DNA from: PALSA-1003 sp963741315
GTDB lineage: Bacteria > Pseudomonadota > Gammaproteobacteria > Burkholderiales > Casimicrobiaceae
Reading direction: 5' to 3'
NCBI GenBank assembly: GCA_963741315.1
Contig: CAVUHK010000001.1
Span: 186,001-250,000 of the forward strand
DNA: 64,000 nucleotides
A program made the translations under genes and the position numbers. This document shows positions 61,943 through 64,000 of the stretch, piece by piece. Numbering within the stretch: position 1 is the first letter of the stretch; each line of letters opens with the position of its first letter. Under the pieces are notes generated by a model, which did not search any database, was not told where the DNA came from, and worked only from the letters and a program-made list of their open reading frames with translations.

Positions 61943-62314
61943 ATGGAAAGAATCGCGGCACATTTTTTCATTCTGCTCACCATTCTGTTTGGACTGTACG
62001 GGCAAGTTGTCCTGAAGTGGCAGGTGAACCTCGCGGGTCCGCCGCCGACGGACTGGCCGACGCGTGTCGACTATGTCTGGCGGCTGCTGCTCAATCCCTG
62101 GGTATTGAGCAGCCTGCTCGCCGCATTTCTCGGAATGCTTACGTGGATCCTCGCGCTGGGCAAGGCCGAATTGAGTTACGTTTATCCCTTTACCAGTCTG
62201 TCTTTCGTGCTGATCCTCTTCGCAAGCGCGGTCCTGTTCGATGAACCGATAACGGCGACCAAAGTCGCGGGTATGGCGTTGATCGTTGCAGGTCTCGTCG
62301 TCAGCAGCCGCTGA
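61943..62314 (+). CDS. Four-helix EamA/SMR-type membrane protein (ArnE-like)
   Basis: A 123-residue membrane protein with four hydrophobic helices (about 4-24, 53-73, 79-99 and 106-121). The segment KAELSYVYPFTSLSFVLILF with DEPITATKVAGMALIVAGLVV is typical of half-size EamA transporters, such as the ArnE/ArnF flippase subunits for undecaprenyl-phosphate sugars. It would work as a dimer. The position beside an ArnC/GtrB-type transferase supports a flippase role. Confidence 0.82.
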   Translation: MERIAAHFFILLTILFGLYGQVVLKWQVNLAGPPPTDWPTRVDYVWRLLLNPWVLSSLLAAFLGMLTWILALGKAELSYVYPFTSLSFVLILFASAVLFDEPITATKVAGMALIVAGLVVSSR

Positions 62315-63193
62315 ATGAAGCTGTGCCCGTCCTGCGCACACGCCTTCTCCGGCGAGCAATGGCTGTGTCCGCATTGCGCATGGACACCAAGGTCGGAAGC
62401 GGGCTTGCTGGCGCTGTCCCCACAAGCCGGCAATGCGGGTGACGGATTCGATCCCGGCTATTTCGCGCGGCTGTTTGCGCTGGAGAGTTCCAGTTTCTGG
62501 TTCCGCGCCCGCAACCGGCTCATCGTCTGGGCGATGCAACGGTATCTTCCCGACGCGCGGAATTTCCTCGAGGTCGGATGCGGCACGGGGTACGTGCTGA
62601 CCGCGCTCGCGGACGCTTGTCCGCAGCTGCGTCTCACAGGAAGCGAATTCTTTTCCCAGGGACTCCATTGGACCGCGCAACGGGTGCCCGGAGCGACGCT
62701 GATGCAGATGGATGCGCGTGACCTGCCATTCGACGACGAGTTCGACGCTTTCGGCGCCTTCGATGTGCTCGAGCATATCGACGACGACCAGCGAGTTCTC
62801 GAGCAGGCCTATCGGGCGTTGCATGCCGGCGGCGGGCTGCTGCTCACGGTACCGCAGCATCGCTTTCTATGGAGTGCGCTCGACGAATACGCGTTCCATC
62901 AACGCCGCTATGTCCGCAGTGAACTGCTGGCTAAGGTGCGCGCCGCGGGATTCGACGTACTGCGCTGTTCGTCCTTCGTAAGCCTGCTGATGCCCGTCTT
63001 GCTCGTATCGCGGGCAACGCGCGGGTCCCGAAAGCAAGTGGACTCCGACGCCGAGTTCAACATTCCCAGGTTCCTCGACTACGCGTTCGAGAAGGTGATG
63101 GATGCGGAGCGCGCGCTAATCCGCGCGGGCGTGTCATTCCCTTTTGGTGGCTCGCTGCTGCTCGTTGCGCGCAAGCCCGCGAAGAAGATTTGA
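62315..63193 (+). CDS. SAM-dependent methyltransferase with N-terminal zinc ribbon
   Basis: A 292-residue protein. Residues 4-21 hold C4-x2-C7 and C18-x2-C21 (CPSCAHAF, CPHCAW), a probable zinc ribbon. The methyltransferase core starts at FLEVGCGTGYVL (SAM loop residues 86-92) and has DVLEHIDDDQRVLEQAYRAL. Its ATG follows the previous TGA directly (TGAATG). Zinc-ribbon-capped methyltransferases are common in surface-sugar clusters, for example among C-methyltransferases, but the conserved C-methyltransferase sequence is not evident here. Confidence 0.87.
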   Translation: MKLCPSCAHAFSGEQWLCPHCAWTPRSEAGLLALSPQAGNAGDGFDPGYFARLFALESSSFWFRARNRLIVWAMQRYLPDARNFLEVGCGTGYVLTALADACPQLRLTGSEFFSQGLHWTAQRVPGATLMQMDARDLPFDDEFDAFGAFDVLEHIDDDQRVLEQAYRALHAGGGLLLTVPQHRFLWSALDEYAFHQRRYVRSELLAKVRAAGFDVLRCSSFVSLLMPVLLVSRATRGSRKQVDSDAEFNIPRFLDYAFEKVMDAERALIRAGVSFPFGGSLLLVARKPAKKI

Positions 63194-63796
63194 TTGGGTA
63201 TCAGCCAACTCCTTCAGGTCCCGCGGCTCTATTCCACCTTCGCGCGGCTGGCCGGTGGCGACGCGAGGGCGAAGTTCGTTCGACAGTACGTGCGGCCCCG
63301 ACCCGAAGATCGATTGCTGGACATCGGCTGCGGGCCGGCCGACATTCTCGATGACTTGCCGGCGGGCATCGACTACACCGGATTCGACTCTAGCCCGAGC
63401 TACATCGAGAACGCGCAACACCAATTTGGACAGCGCGGAAAGTTCCTGTGCCGGCGGCTATCACCTGCACTCAAACAAGAACTGTCGACGTTCGACCTCG
63501 TCTTAGCATGTGGCGTGCTTCATCACCTCGGCGATGCACAGGCAGTGGAGCTGCTATCGCTGGCGAAGGCGGTGCTCAAGCGCAGCGGGCGCTTGATCAC
63601 GATCGACGGATGCTTAGTTCCCGGCCAGTCGCGGATTGCCCGTTTCCTGCTCGATCAGGACCGGGGACAATACGTGCGCACCGAGGCTGCCTACCTCGCG
63701 CTTGCCCGCGAGGTGTTCGGTTCGGTCACGGGTCACGTTCGCCACGATCTCATGCGCATTCCGTACACTCACCTCATCATCGAACTGCGGCCCTGA
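63194..63796 (+). CDS. Class I SAM-dependent methyltransferase
   Basis: A 200-residue methyltransferase. The SAM loop is LLDIGCGPADILDDLP (residues 41-56), followed by YTGFDSSPSYIENA and the motif LACGVLHHLGDAQ. The start is a TTG joined to the preceding stop (TGATTG). It is the smallest of the four methyltransferases in the operon and has no extra domain. Confidence 0.85.
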   Translation: MGISQLLQVPRLYSTFARLAGGDARAKFVRQYVRPRPEDRLLDIGCGPADILDDLPAGIDYTGFDSSPSYIENAQHQFGQRGKFLCRRLSPALKQELSTFDLVLACGVLHHLGDAQAVELLSLAKAVLKRSGRLITIDGCLVPGQSRIARFLLDQDRGQYVRTEAAYLALAREVFGSVTGHVRHDLMRIPYTHLIIELRP

Positions 63797-63812
63797 TTTA
63801 CGGGAGACAGGC

Positions 63813-64000
63813 TTGCGCATCCCCTTCAACCGGCCATACATGACCGGCAAAGAACTCGAGTACATCGCTCAGGCGCACGCGAATCAGCACCTCGCTGGCG
63901 ACGGGGCGTTCACGAAAAAGTGTCACGCATGGCTCCAAGCTGCGACAGTTACCCGCAAAGCGTTGCTGACGACGTCCTGCACGACCGCGCTGGAGATGAC
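63813..64000 (+). CDS. dTDP-4-amino-4,6-dideoxygalactose transaminase (WecE/RffA-like), 3' end outside window
   Basis: Only the first 62 codons are present. RIPFNRPYMTGKELEYIAQA, HLAGDGAFTKKCHAWL and LLTTSCTTALEM closely follow the start of E. coli WecE, a PLP sugar aminotransferase that makes dTDP-4-amino-4,6-dideoxygalactose (thomosamine). The start is a TTG at 63813 with GGGAG at 63802-63806. WecE products are usually acetylated by a partner; the PglD-like gene at 57717 could serve. Confidence 0.88.
   Translation, partial: MRIPFNRPYMTGKELEYIAQAHANQHLAGDGAFTKKCHAWLQAATVTRKALLTTSCTTALEM

Overview
The window is 64 kb of dense, GC-rich proteobacterial chromosome. It most resembles a betaproteobacterium of the Burkholderiales or a related order. 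The evidence for this is the gene order miaB-phoH-ybeY-corC-lnt-glyQ-glyS-gmhB-plsC, a zapA-6S RNA pair, a Bug-type tripartite tricarboxylate transporter, a lysine/alanine-rich histone H1-like protein, and an mltD-gloB-methyltransferase-rnhA block. The species cannot be named from the sequence alone. I see no rRNA, tRNA, insertion sequence, phage gene or CRISPR array.

Layout. 1-6523 (+): the end of an ADP-forming acyl-CoA synthetase, a tctCBA transporter and a malonyl-CoA synthetase (matB), which look like uptake and CoA activation of a small carboxylate. 6532-9638 (-): a TauE-type permease, an EVE protein, a small exported protein, 6S RNA with its terminator, zapA, a ZapB-like coiled coil and greB. 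9770-12985: btuF and btuB behind a cobalamin riboswitch, divergent from miaB. 12989-27280 (+): the conserved miaB-to-plsC housekeeping block. It carries two unusual passengers, a lipoprotein zinc protease after miaB and a threonine-aldolase-like enzyme between phoH and ybeY. 27444-31691: an S41/TPR exported protein, cyaY (-), lptM, lysA and a histone H1-like gene. 31786-35359: mltD and gloB (-), divergent from a methyltransferase and rnhA. 35388-39974 (-): a KimA-like permease and small proteins of unknown role.

39996-54020 (-) is a fatty-acid catabolism region. It holds two thiolase plus multifunctional-enzyme pairs with opposite domain orders, a FadL porin, FadD, a hotdog thioesterase, FadE and a TetR-type regulator. 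The regulator's promoter carries a palindrome matching the known PsrA binding pattern.

54278-64000 (+) is a run of eleven complete genes and one cut by the window edge, nearly all with overlapping or abutting stop and start codons. It encodes a large membrane protein, a WbqC protein, four different SAM methyltransferases, a PglD-like acyltransferase, a beta-propeller glycosidase-like protein, a PhyH-type dioxygenase, a GtrB/DPMS-type glycosyltransferase, a four-helix EamA-type flippase-like protein and a WecE-like sugar aminotransferase. This looks like a surface-glycan synthesis and decoration operon. It is the best candidate for an undescribed system here.

The only stretch over 300 bases without a protein gene is 12504-12988, which holds the cobalamin riboswitch, its expression platform and two divergent promoters. 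The next longest, 8183-8474, holds 6S RNA and its terminator.
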